Origin: Paraphoma chrysanthemicola
Lineage: Eukaryota; Ascomycota; Dothideomycetes; Pleosporales; Phaeosphaeriaceae
Direction of reading: 5' to 3'
Length of the DNA: 64,000 bases
NCBI GenBank assembly: GCA_020744225.1
Contig: JAGMWG010000012.1
Span: 434,001 to 498,000 of the forward strand
Positions 33,225-44,097 of this stretch are shown here, piece by piece. A program made the position numbers and the translations under genes. The notes under the pieces are model-generated. The model was not told where the DNA came from, made no database searches, and worked only from the letters and a program-made list of their open reading frames with translations. How positions within the stretch are numbered: position 1 is the stretch's first letter; each line of letters starts with the position of its first letter.

Positions 33225-34592
33225 ATGAGCACATCTACATATTTGAATAGGCTCTCCGCCCTCGACTCCAACACCGTTTCTGATGCGCTCGACTTTCTTG
33301 GGCTCAAAGGGGCAACCTATGGGCTTCGCCCGCTCTGGAACTGCCCCAAGATTGTTGGCCGCGCCAGCACAGTCAAAGTCGGCCCAAAGTCAAGTGCCAA
33401 GCCCACAACTCATCTCCTCACCCCAGTCATAGATGCCATCACAACAGACGATAGAGTTCTAGTCATCGCAGGTGGCATCGACGGTGTCTCATGCTGGGGC
33501 GACATTCTTGCCAACGCGGCGACCAAGAAACACATACGAGGAACTGTTATCGATGGAATGAGTCGTGATATTGATGGGAGTCAGGACGCTGGATATCCAG
33601 TCTACGGTCGCGGGGTCACGATGATCAGCGCGCGGAACCGAGTAGTGCAGATCGATTCCGGAATTGCGATTCAAGTACGCGGTGTCACGGTGGCGCATGA
33701 CGACTATGTGATTGCCGATAACTGCGGAACCGTTTTCGTGCCAGCTGGGAGTATCGAAAAGGTCCTGGACCTTGCTGAGAGGATTGAAAATCGGCAGAAT
33801 CTTATGGTTGAAGCTGTTCGAGCAGGGAGGCTGGTAACGGAGGTTATGCATGATTCGCAGTTCGAGAGCATTCGTGAGGAAGCAAAATCAGAAGATAGTG
33901 GGCGAGCTTCGACACAGAACCCCAAGCAAGCTACTGCCGAGGATGAAGAGCTAGTAGCACTTTTTGCGAATTCTGATACGCCAGGGGTTTCTGACGCACT
34001 CGATAAGTTGGGTATCCATGGTCAAGCTTTCGACATCATGCCTCTAGCCAACTACGACAAGGTCCATGTTGGGCCAGCATTCACTGTGCGCTACGTGCCT
34101 GCCAGCGATCCACCAGGAAGCGTGGGAGACTTCATTGACGATGTCGCCGTGGGCGACATCGTCGTGATTGACAATGGTGGCCGTACAGATTGTACCGTCT
34201 GGGGAGACATCATGACACAGTATGCTGGCTTGCGAGGCATTGCTGGGACTGTAATCGATGGCGTGTGCCGCGATGTCAACAGGGCAATTGAAGACGGGTA
34301 TCCTCTCTTTACCGCTGGGCGCTGGATGCGTACGGGAAAGGACCGGGTTCAGGTTGCAGGGGTCAACGAGTCGGTTGGCATTGGCCAAGTGCGTGTCAAT
34401 CCCCGCGATATTGTTGTTGCGGATGCGAATGGCGTGGTTATCGTACCACGAGATCGAGCTCGTAAGGTGGCTGAAGTGGCAAGCAAGATTGAGAAAAGCG
34501 AAGAAGGCATCCGAAAGATGATATCCAACGGCGCTACGATTGGCGAGGCGCGACGGCAGCTTGGTTACCACACTTTACAGCGACAGCAGTAA
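33225..34592 (+). CDS. Tandem two-domain RraA/HMG-CHA aldolase-like protein
   Basis: ATG 33225 gives 455 aa in one exon. Two complete RraA-like domains are fused head to tail (about residues 15-215 and 240-445). Each carries the aldolase signature: domain 1 has CWGDILANAA and GTVIDGMSRD; domain 2 has VWGDIMTQYA and GTVIDGVCRD. Each ends with an ADNCGTVFVP / ADANGVVIVP strand. In bacterial 4-hydroxy-4-methyl-2-oxoglutarate / 4-carboxy-4-hydroxy-2-oxoadipate aldolases, the GD and RD pairs bind the divalent metal and pyruvate enolate, and the products are pyruvate plus pyruvate or oxaloacetate. Both copies keep these residues, so both could be active. The linker is acidic and polar. Some fungal relatives are annotated as dimethylmenaquinone methyltransferase-like, a name I consider misleading. 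Confidence 0.82.
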   Translation: MSTSTYLNRLSALDSNTVSDALDFLGLKGATYGLRPLWNCPKIVGRASTVKVGPKSSAKPTTHLLTPVIDAITTDDRVLVIAGGIDGVSCWGDILANAATKKHIRGTVIDGMSRDIDGSQDAGYPVYGRGVTMISARNRVVQIDSGIAIQVRGVTVAHDDYVIADNCGTVFVPAGSIEKVLDLAERIENRQNLMVEAVRAGRLVTEVMHDSQFESIREEAKSEDSGRASTQNPKQATAEDEELVALFANSDTPGVSDALDKLGIHGQAFDIMPLANYDKVHVGPAFTVRYVPASDPPGSVGDFIDDVAVGDIVVIDNGGRTDCTVWGDIMTQYAGLRGIAGTVIDGVCRDVNRAIEDGYPLFTAGRWMRTGKDRVQVAGVNESVGIGQVRVNPRDIVVADANGVVIVPRDRARKVAEVASKIEKSEEGIRKMISNGATIGEARRQLGYHTLQRQQ

Positions 34593-34810
34593 TAGCAATA
34601 ATCATATACACTCGAATCGTCTGATTCAACTCCTACAAAATGTTAGCTCTAAGCTTGCTGTCTTACCGCGTCTCTAACGTCTTCCAACCACCTACGTACT
34701 TGTTGTTTGGCGAGTTATGAAGGACTTTGTATAAAACGTGGTCCTGCCCACCATATGTTGAAGCAGCGTCTTCGAAGCTCCAGCTGAATCAAGTTCATTG
34801 GGACCAAGTA

Positions 34811-36936
34811 TCAGATCTCTGGCCAGAACAATGTCTGGGTACTATCAAACAGCGAATCATCAAAAATCTGGGTATCTAGTTCGGTATCAGCAAGGAAGTC
34901 CCGAAGCGACGGCACTGCGAGCGCCATGCCCGCAGTCAGCTCAAGTCCGGAGCTGAATGCTCCTGCTTCCTGATTGGTGGCTGACCAGGGTCTTGACATA
35001 TTCTGGCAGGCTGTCTCTTCGCGGACAACGGCCATACTCTTTTGCATTGCGTCAATATGCTCGCAGAACTCTTTTGCCACAAGACTTCCGCTTTGATTTA
35101 GCTGCCGCAAAAGGTCCACTGCGTTTTCGAACCTATGATTGTCTTCTTCGCTCTGTGAGGAGCTTAACAAACTAGAAATGGCAAGAACAGTGGCGGCAGA
35201 AAAGAGGTATTGCGTGTGAAAGTAATCGAACGTGGCAAAGGTGCCGTGTATCCACGTATCGGTAACAATATGATATGAGTGTCGAGCACATTGTATGCAT
35301 GTTTCTGCTAAAGTATGCGCAGTATCAGGAAGAGCAGTCTTTGGGTCAGTGTTGCTGGTCCAAGCCTGCTGGTACATCTTGAGAACATGGAGAAGAACTG
35401 GTCGTGTGGCGAGAACAATAACCTAACACGTGTGAATATATTTCTTTGCAAATGAAAATGCACTTACTTGGTTGAACCTGAGATGGAGGTATATTACATG
35501 ATTTTCTTGCGTCAAGGAATCTTCAGTCTTCAGTTGGAGCCTGGCTGGTAGTGTGTCCATCCATTTGTTGAGATCCTTCAAGGTTGCCTGTACTCGCTGA
35601 GAGAACGGGTTGTGGTGACCTCTCTTCAAGTAGATTTGTACCATAGATGCTGCGGAAATCCGTGACAGCTCGATACTGCGCAGCTCATACTCAACATGTC
35701 CGAAATCATCCTTATCAAGGCTATTTGCGTCGAGTACGCTGGGTAGGTCTACCTGAATATCATCGTCCGAAATGGAGACAGGCAGCCCGATCTTAGTTGT
35801 ACAAATCCGGTCCAGAACGTAGGCCGTCCACCATAAGCGTACACGATGTTCCGCGGCTGAACGATCTCGGCTCTGGTGGTCTGGAACATTCAGCTGCATT
35901 CCAATGATTAGGCCGAGCCTGATCGCGGAGCTGGCGTACAGATACGCCGAGTGACGTCTGTTGAGCGTGAGAGAATAGACGGCCTGCGTGACGGCTTTGA
36001 GTTGTGATCTCGGAAGAGTAGTTTATGGAACACTTACGAGCAGAAGTGTCGCTTCAACAGCATCCAATTGTGGGCGTTCCATCGGCTCACCGACTAACCT
36101 TCGTGCTTGCGCAAAGTACGCTGATCCAGGAAAGGTTGCTCCTTGCGGTGCCATTTTCGCAGAGTAAACCTCTCCTAAAGCAAACAAAGCTAACAGTTTG
36201 CCTACAATTAGCCGCTCGCCGTTGCCTCCAGTTTTGATAGCTGCCTCCAGGTCGTCTCGTACAGCGCTTTTACGAATCACGTGATAGTATCGGCAGATAG
36301 TACTCATTGCTACTTTCACCAAAAACCGAGCTCTTGCAGGACTTGGCCACCCATACGAAGTCTCCGATAGCACCATCAGTGATTCATCGGGCACGTAGCT
36401 CATTCGCGGCAAGTGGTCGGTGTAGACTGTAGCCAGAGTCTGGCGAAATCTCGTTGCAAAAGCGGCATCTGTAGCGTCGCCAATGTGTATCGGGATGTCC
36501 GACGAGGATACGGTGTGAAACCAGGGTCGTCCGTCGAAAGGTGCATCTCGAAGTGTATCGCTGCCGTCGACATTGTCCGTGACGACAGCAGAAGATGACG
36601 CTTCTTCTGTAGCAGTAGATCTCTTCAACCGAGTGTTTTCCTCGACAAGAGCCTCCAGCGATATTGGTCAAGTCAGCCACCCTCGCCTCAATACGGCGTG
36701 AAGACAAGCATACCTTTGGCTTATTTTGACTTGTCGATCACGTGCTGGGTAAACGCATTCAACAGTGGGACCAGCTTCGCGGCAATTCGAACATGGTTGC
36801 TCCGCCGAGCACTTCACTTTACGTGAGTGGCATCTGCGGCAACTGCATTGGCCATTACCAAACGTTGGTCCAGCATTGAGTAATTGACTCACGCTACAGA
36901 CTTGCCGCGCCTTTGAATCAGCCGCGATGCTGACAT
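34811..36936 (-). CDS. Zn(II)2Cys6 transcription factor of the catabolic region
   Basis: Five exons (36936-36893, 36842-36695, 36652-36038, 35983-35468, 35422-34811) give 644 aa. The binuclear zinc cluster is at residues 16-43: ACRRCHSRKVKCSAEQPCSNC followed by a sixth Cys in VECVYP. A basic linker (ARDRQVKISQRY) and a short coiled coil (ALVEENTRLKR) follow, then the fungal-specific middle homology region (e.g. LGLIIGMQLNVPD; RVRLWWTAYVLDR). The 42-nt second intron (GTATTG...GGAG) is the least certain join; it was chosen because it alone keeps the coiled coil in frame. It lies beside the aldolase and aminotransferase genes and probably activates them in response to a pathway intermediate. Confidence 0.82.
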
Positions 36937-38053
36937 CCCCTCAAATAGAATTCTCTCCTGGTGAGGACAGTGAATGATTTGGGGAAGGGGGTCAGATGTG
37001 GTGTTCCTGGACGGTAAGCTCCCTTGCTACCAGTCAAATATTGGGAGACTTACGTCATCTTGGTGCGCTAAACTATTTTCGATGAAACATCGACTCGTGG
37101 ACCACCTCGCATCTATCATGGCATTGTATTCATCCGTTGCTTGAAGCTGGATTTCAGTATCTATTTGATGACGTAGACGGCTATCAGAATTGCAATTTTG
37201 ATTTTATATGGTTTTGTTTGACGACACTTGATATAAACCCGCAGACGACTCTCGGTCCTTTATCTCCTTTCATGCGGCTCCTCACTAAACTCAGCGCAAA
37301 ACTTGTGCCAAGTATGTTGGGCCTAGATACACAAGTACTGTTGGATTGTGTAAGGTTCAATCAGTGCGCGTTCGGCCCAGGCTTCGGGCTCCACTTAGAC
37401 ACCCACTGCCGGCAAGTATGAATACAGCCCGTTCGGTTGGGATCGAGGGTCGCGGAGCAGGCAGGATTCGTTGGTGATGTTCCCGAAATTACTGTGTACA
37501 GTGCACGTGTTCCTATGTTACGCATGTGCGATAACACTGCCGGCTCATCTTGATACCCTGACATTTCTTGGGTCATGTGTAGAAAGTCGAGTCCAATCGT
37601 TGCGCCCGAGGAAACGCCACCGGTACCGCTCAGCGCCTACAATGCTACATTTACGCCGGTCATGTTTGGAGGCAGTGATTGATCTGAATTTGAGATCATG
37701 CATTGGTCAAGTACGGCATGTCGGGGTCTGCCCGTTTCTTTCCGTCACTCACCTAGCACGGGCGCGTTCGACCAACGCTCCTGCCACAGTGCACTCGATT
37801 CTCTCTCATTCAATTAGCCCCACTTGACCATAGTTTCAATAAGAGTCCTACTGCCTCTGCTCCACGACTCCTCCTTCCATACTCGTTTGCACACTCTTTG
37901 GACTTCCACCTAAGTACACCCGGTCACCGAATACATCATTGAGCCACCCCACCAAGTCTAACCGTCTTTGAACATACTCAAGGAAAGCCGCATCTCAGTC
38001 AAACCTACCCCGTGACCCGCGAAGCAAGAGCGATCAACCTCAATCAAAATACC
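36937..38053. other. 1.1-kb intergenic region
   Basis: No gene is supported. The right part is a C/A-rich leader to the secreted cysteine-rich gene. The left part is the promoter of the zinc-cluster gene. Confidence 0.4.
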
Positions 38054-38428
38054 ATGAAGTTCAATACCGCCATCATCACTGTAGTTGGCGTCCTCATCGC
38101 GCAGACTGTTGCGCTCCCGCAGTTCGAGAACGTTGATTGCGAGTCTTGCAACAAGGCCTTCTTCTACTGCAAAGACGTATGTGAAATATGCACAGCGCAT
38201 GGAGACCAAGACTGACGGTGCAACAGAACGGCGTTACCGAAGTCACCAAGAAGGGAGAGGTGCAGACATGCCGTGATCATGTGTGCTACATCCGTCCCGA
38301 GGTAAGTGACTCGACCGCGTCCATGGCTTCAGGGACTAACCGCTACACAGTGCCGCCAGTGCCCTGGCGAGTTCACTTTGTGCCAGAACCGCTTCCCGCG
38401 TTACTGTGGCAACAAGCCTTGCCATTAA
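38054..38428 (+). CDS. Secreted 10-cysteine small protein (effector candidate)
   Basis: Exons 38054-38176, 38227-38301 and 38351-38428 give 91 aa. A signal peptide (MKFNTAIITVVGVLIAQTVA) precedes a mature part of about 70 residues with ten cysteines, enough for five disulfides. The cysteine pattern includes CESC, FYC, TCRDHVC, ECRQC and a late RYCGNKPCH end. Two canonical introns of 50 and 49 nt are required; without them the frame is broken, so this gene is easily missed. No family is recognised. Small size, secretion and dense cysteines fit apoplastic effectors or antimicrobial proteins of fungi, but the role is inferred only from these traits. Confidence 0.75.
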
Positions 38429-38774
38429 GCGGACCAAGACGAATAGTCGTGTGCGTGGACGTAGAGAGGGAGGCATTCGTTACCTGCTAAAGGGACTGGT
38501 GATATCGGAGATATGTGGAGGCCATGTGGGGATATGGGCATACTGTGGTATCTAGAGGGGATGTAGTCTGGGTATCATCATGATGAACGAGACCTTTGGC
38601 CTTAGACATGGAGACACATCCATATTGCAACTTAACTTGACACGCCTTCTGAAGCGACAATTACGATAGACACCAAGTGCTCCATCTTAGATTCTCTCCA
38701 CCTTCCCTACTTTGACGCTAACCGGACGATGGCGATGACAGAGAGCGCTGCGAAATGCTCATGTTTCGTTCCTC
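38429..38774. other. 3' spacer between convergent genes
   Basis: This is 346 bp between convergent 3' ends. I see nothing further in it. Confidence 0.35.
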
Positions 38775-40512
38775 TTAAAGCTTGCTCTCCTTTCCAATCC
38801 ACTCTCCCTTCTCCAACCTCTCACAAACCTTACCTAGCGTCTCAGCAGCCCACTCGAAATCTTCCAGTCCAAGATACACTTGCCCACTCAACCTCGCCCA
38901 CCACGCTCCATTATAAAACAAGCTCTGAACAAACGTGCCATAATCGTCAATCAGCGTCTTACTCATCCAGTCCCTCACTGTACCACCAACGTCCGCCTGA
39001 CCAATGCCTGCTTTCGCAGCAAACCCCTGCGCCGTGGCGACAGAAACCGGCAAACGCACGTTAGACAAACAACATTGTCCAAGCGTGTTCGTTGAGTTCT
39101 CCAACACTTCTGTACCAAGCTTCGCAGCAACTAGTTTCGCGCCCTCTTTCGCGAGCGTACTACAATACTTCCTGATGACTTCCTCGCCGCCTAGGCGTTC
39201 GCGCCACGCGAGTGCGGCGGGAATGCAGAGATACGGCGCATTGTCGATGGTACCTACGAATTCAAAGTTGCTGACATATGCAGTCTTTGCTTCGTCTACA
39301 AACGCCGACTTTGGTAGCGGCGAAGCAATGGTACTGTTCCTTGGCGCGAAACCGTGCGAAGTGGGGAGCGTGGAGCGTATGAGTGGTTGATTGCGGACGG
39401 GGACGTAGAAGATGGCGCAGCCGCGGGGGACGTGAAGCCATCTGTTTTTGTTGATTAGTATCTCACGCTTCACTTCAGAAATGAAGGATCAAACAACAGG
39501 GGTGTCGGAGAGGACATACTTGTGGCAATTGCTTACGAAGAAGTCCGGATCCAGAGTGCCGAGATCAATCTCGACATGTCCAACTCCATGTGCTCCGTCG
39601 ATGCAGCTCAAGACTCTACGCTCTTTGCACGCTGCTGTGAGACGCTGAAACGGCATGCGGACACCGGGCATGCTGACGACCGTGTCGAAGATGGCGACCT
39701 TCACTTTGCCGCCCTTGTCTTCGACCTCTTTGACAACGCGATGGAATTCGGCAACGAGCCAGTCATCTTCTACGGGGTATGAGTATTGAATCTTGACGCT
39801 AGATGCGGGCGTGGTCTCGGTGATGTACGATACTGTCTTTTCACACGCGCCGTAGATGGTGTCGAAGTAGAGAATGTGCTCTCCCGGAGCAAAGACGAGG
39901 TTCCGAAGCACTGTGTTGACGCCAGTTGTGGCATTGGGGACGAAAACGAGTGTTTGCGTTGGGGCATTCAGTAGCTTGTGAAATCAGCAAAAGCATTCAT
40001 TCGGAGCATCTGGGTCGGGAAGAGAAGACAGAGAACTATAGCAAGGGGAATTGCATCGGAAAAGTTACCTTTGCCATTGCTGCTCGTGATTGATCGAGGA
40101 CCTTTGGATATTCGTAGCGAATGAACGAGTCGGGACGAGCTTCGGCAGCATCTTGATAGGAGCGAAGTTGGTCTCGCACAGGTCTCGGGTATGTACCGAA
40201 GGAGCCTATTATTGTCAGACGATGCCATCTTTGAGATGCCATGATATAACAAGAGCATTATAAGTCGACCCCAGTAATCACACAGAAACAAGGGAAGGAA
40301 GACTGAACCCCCCAGAGCAGGAGCTGAAGGCAATGATTCCGCCAGCCTCACAAGTCCCGAATTGACGAGAGTCCAGATTTGTACTCACCATGATTCAAGT
40401 TCACATATCCCTTTTCAAACAAAAAGTCCTTCTCCCTCAATTCTTTCCCAAACTTAACCCCATCCTTTGTGTACGCCTCTAGACCCAACTCTTGCGATTG
40501 CGATTGCGTCAT
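38775..40512 (-). CDS. Class V aminotransferase-fold PLP enzyme (LolT/isopenicillin-N-epimerase-like)
   Basis: Exons 40512-40389, 40205-40069, 39974-39520 and 39441-38775 give 460 aa. The N-terminal motif YVNLNHGSFGTYPRPV is assembled across a 183-nt intron and is the hallmark of the isopenicillin-N-epimerase/LolT/hercynylcysteine-lyase branch. Other motifs are FVPNATTGVNTVLRNL, ILYFDTIYGACEKTV, CIDGAHGVGHVEIDLG (cofactor Asp and His) and DFFVSNCHKW, whose Lys should bind PLP. The reaction may be C-S or C-N lysis, racemisation or desulfuration of an amino acid; the sequence does not decide. It is 2 kb from the catabolic cluster but separated from it by the secreted-protein gene. Confidence 0.84.
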
Positions 40513-41081
40513 GACTCAAGAATGTTCTTTGCACACCAGATGTCCTCTATGAAAACAAACAACAAAGTTCAATGCCACCATATAAGTATCCTGACCTTGG
40601 TGACTCAACTACCAATGAGTCGACCCTTTATCCGATGTCGTTCAGGCATTTCGGCGCGTCGCTGCATCTGGCGTAGATAGGGCGCGCATGTTGCGCTTGT
40701 ACGCAGGGATGTGGAGCAATTGGCCAATCGGCGTGGTTGGAAGCGGGTAGACGCGGTTTTTGTAGCTCCGAGCTCTGTAAGCAAGTATGGCAGTACGGAC
40801 TAATGCGCAAACCAGATGCAGGATGATGATGTTGTTTTCTTATATTGTTATATATTTGACAGGATCTAGCTAGTGGTACCAAGTTCCAGAAAAGAAGTCA
40901 TCGCCTGGATGTCGACCAAAAACAACAAGTGGAGCGCTCCAACCTGCGTGTGAATTATGTACAAATGTGTAGTAGTAAAACGGAAGAAAAAAGGAAGGGG
41001 TATCGAAGCGAAAGTACTCTTCATGCATCATGTTGAAAACTTTGCTCAGATATGACTTGTCTTCGAATTCTTGATCTTGAA
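40513..41081. other. Intergenic region
   Basis: This is 569 bp upstream of the class V enzyme and downstream of the membrane-protein gene. No gene or repeat stands out. Confidence 0.35.
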
Positions 41082-42158
41082 TTAAATGGTGCGCACACCC
41101 CGCGCTGCCTCTGTCCTCACACGTCTCCGATACTGCTCTCGGAATTGGATGCGGCCGTATGTACCAAAGCCAACGGCAGCGAAAAATAAGCCTGTCCATA
41201 CGCTGGTGACGACAAGGCCGATCGGAAAAAAGGCAAGTGTCTGGCCGGGAACGACAAAGGGTGCGGCCGATTGTACGGCGGCGGAGGCAGATGCAGCGGC
41301 TTGTGGGTCGATATTGGTGGGGCCCGAGGCTGCGCGGGCGAAAACTCCATTAACAAACGAGGCGTCGCCGGAGGACAATGTTGTTTCGACTTCTTCGTTG
41401 GTGATTGGGTTGCGCGCGGCAAGATCGATTTGTGGGACGAGGAGAGGCTTGAGGGAATCCCTGGCGAAATGTTAATTTTGCATGGCGGTGTGGGAACAGC
41501 ATGATACATACTGGTTCATTGCAGAGCCCATCAGGTTGCTGTTTACCCTGCCCACGTACATGAGCACCTTGAGCTCGGTCATGCCGTTGATATTCTGCCT
41601 CTCCACCAACATTCCGTCGTTTGGCTCTCGCGCGCGAATCGGTGGCCACGAGACGTCACGCTTGTTGAAGGTGCCGTTCATGTTCTGGACTGTAGCACCC
41701 AAGTACGACAGAGTCATGCTGACATCCGCCGCGGTGACGCCAGCCCATGGGTTGATGGGTGCAGAGACATTGTACATCCTGAGCTCGGCTTGGAAGACAC
41801 CGGTCTTCGGGTCCAGGAAGGGCAAGTTGTAGCAGACGGCGATGCCGCTTGGGTTGGATGCCTGGCCGTTGAGGTTGCTCAGCGTCTCCATGCACGCCTT
41901 CCTCGTGTCTTCCTCCCACTTAGCGAGATCGGCTCGAGAGGCGTCACCCGAGGCTGGTGTGAGCGATGCTAGTGGCGCGGTGTCGGCAGGGTCTGCATCT
42001 TGTCGTCGAGTGAGGGTCGCAACGAGATCAGCTTCTCTCCGAAGAGCTTCCTCCACGTCTTCACCTCTCTGAAGAAGAGCATGGACATCCCTCAGCTTGA
42101 TGGCGGTTGCGTGTCCGGCAGCAATCAGACCGCCGATCAAGACGCTTTTGAGTAACAT
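41082..42158 (-). CDS. Predicted type I membrane protein, conserved fungal unknown
   Basis: Exons 42158-41512 and 41460-41082 give 341 aa. A signal peptide (MLLKSVLIGGLIAAGHATA) is followed by a luminal/extracellular domain of about 240 residues with two cysteines (RKACMETL, AVCYNLP) and sequons (NVS, NGT). A single C-terminal membrane helix (FPIGLVVTSVWTGLFFAAVG) precedes a basic cytosolic tail (REQYRRRVRTEAARG). A type I single-pass protein of the secretory pathway or cell surface is predicted. I do not recognise a named family. The intron (GTATGT...CCAG, 51 nt) is canonical and keeps the frame. Confidence 0.75.
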
Positions 42159-44097
42159 GGTAGTATTAGTCGACCTGCGTATTAAAGGCGATAGTGTGAA
42201 GGCTGCTCGGCTGCGCAGCAGCGTGCTGAAAGGAGAGTGGTGAGCGTCGACGCTTTGAAGAATGAAGAAACGAAAGGCAAGAAAATCCTAAGAAACCGGC
42301 TCTACACGGAAGTCATTAGGGCAGGTGCCGAAGCGCGCGCGCGAATATGAGAAGTGGCAAGACTCGTGAATGATCACGGCAGGCAGAGAAACGCGCCTCG
42401 CGTTCGATGAGCGTCGTACGGCAGACTCGGAATGGCCTGACCCAGGAGCAGCGATCATACCCTCAAAGAAGCACCAAGCCTTGAGCGAACTGCCACGACA
42501 GAGTTGAGACCGATTTTGCTCGAAGCTGCGACGGACAGCACAGATCATATCTATGCGTTCATCCCATCGTGGCTAGGATGACGCCTAATTTAGCAAGGCA
42601 GAGCCTCTAATGGTGGAAGCCAACCAAGCTTTGGCTAGGAGGAGATCATTTTACAAAGTGGAGGCGGTGTCGCATGATAATGGCGAGCTCCTTCAGACAA
42701 TTGGTGTTGAGGAGACGGAGTTGTGAGACGGATGATGTTAGGGGCGCTTCCAGGGTCACACGTGAGGCCGCCCCTCGCGCCAATGAGACTCGTTCCTGCC
42801 GTAGCTGCCGAGTCGCGCAGTAGCATCCCCGTCTCATCTTTGACCCTCCCGCTTGAGCCTCGACAGCCACATCGCCATCGCGTCACTGCCACATACCGTG
42901 AGCGCTCCACTTCCCTGAAGCCGTCAAAAAGCGGTGACTTCGGCTATCGAGTGGTAGTTGCAACTTTGAAATCGTGACACCGTCCTCTCCTCTCTCTGGT
43001 GACCGAAGATACACCGCAGTCTTTGGCGCGTCCCTGGATTCACAAGGTATCCAGCAGCCCAGTCTGAGGCCTCACCGAAGCTGTGGGTAAGCGGCTCCAC
43101 ACTGCGAGGCTCATCTGCCGCCTTGATCCGGGCAACCCTGCACACTTGACAACACACAACGATATCCGCGACCTGGGCAGGGTCGACATCGCTGCGCTGA
43201 AGTTATGCCGCAACAACTTTTATGACTGGTGTGGACGAAGATGACATGTCGAGATTGATCTTGCCTAGACGATACGGTGAGCGGGTGACACAAGAACATC
43301 GTGTCTTGCGTGTCCACGCCCGGCAGGTTATCAGCATCGCGTTGTTACCTCACACATCAACAGATCCAATGGCTGGCATGACCGCTTATATGAGGACTGT
43401 CCTGCGTCAACTTGTGCTTGCTTCTGTTACACTTCCGCGGGTCCTGCATCGGCCTACACCCTCTCGCAGCACGTCTGGGGCCGCTTCAGAGGCCGACTGT
43501 TGATTTCGGGATGGCTCGCGCGCAACCTTTGGGCACGCTGGTGATCTGGCACCATACGGCGTTGTTTGTCTGCGAACATATGCATGGGCTGCGCCGTTCA
43601 GAGCGAGGCGACTCTTGGACGGCCACGTTCGCCTGCATACTGCTAACCCGCAAGGGTGCGCTCGTGCCCAGTGTGCATTCGCCCAACACACATCTTGAGG
43701 CCCTATATTGTCACCCTCTACTAATGCGCTCGGAATGCAGGCGAGTAATTGCCAGCACATCAAAAAGCCTCCGCGCTCTTGCTGGAAGAAGCCTTGCGCT
43801 GCCCCGTCAGACTATCCGGGGCGAGTCGCGTCCTGCCCGAACGAACGCTGTACTTCTTCTACAGACTGGGGCTCCTGGACCCAACTCTTTCATTGCCGTT
43901 TCTCACGTTTCTCGCTCTGTTACGCTGAAATGCGCTTTTTGCTTTTTGCATCTGTACCTGGGCTCTTTCGGCCCTAAATCTCCAGCGTCTGCAACCATCC
44001 CACCTGCACCCATTTTCGAACACTCCACGCCTACTGCACTATTGTTCGTTGGTTGCGCTTCGCCCAGCTGACTGAACGGCTTTTCGGTACTGCAGCT
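42159..44097. promoter_or_regulatory. 1.9-kb divergent intergenic region
   Basis: No gene is supported. Several frames of 80-220 codons occur but lack domains, and the longest (43412-44071) overlaps the likely 5' leader of the pseudokinase gene. This space holds the promoters of both neighbours. Confidence 0.45.

Noticed and set aside
36653..36700. GTATGC donor (36716-36711) for the second intron of the catabolic-region regulator
   Set aside because: It leaves the downstream frame broken with every available acceptor; the GTATTG donor at 36694 is the only one that keeps the coiled coil in frame.
43412..44071. 219-codon plus-strand frame upstream of the pseudokinase
   Set aside because: The start is an internal GTG-type codon, the composition is not protein-like, and it overlaps the probable 5' leader of the next gene.
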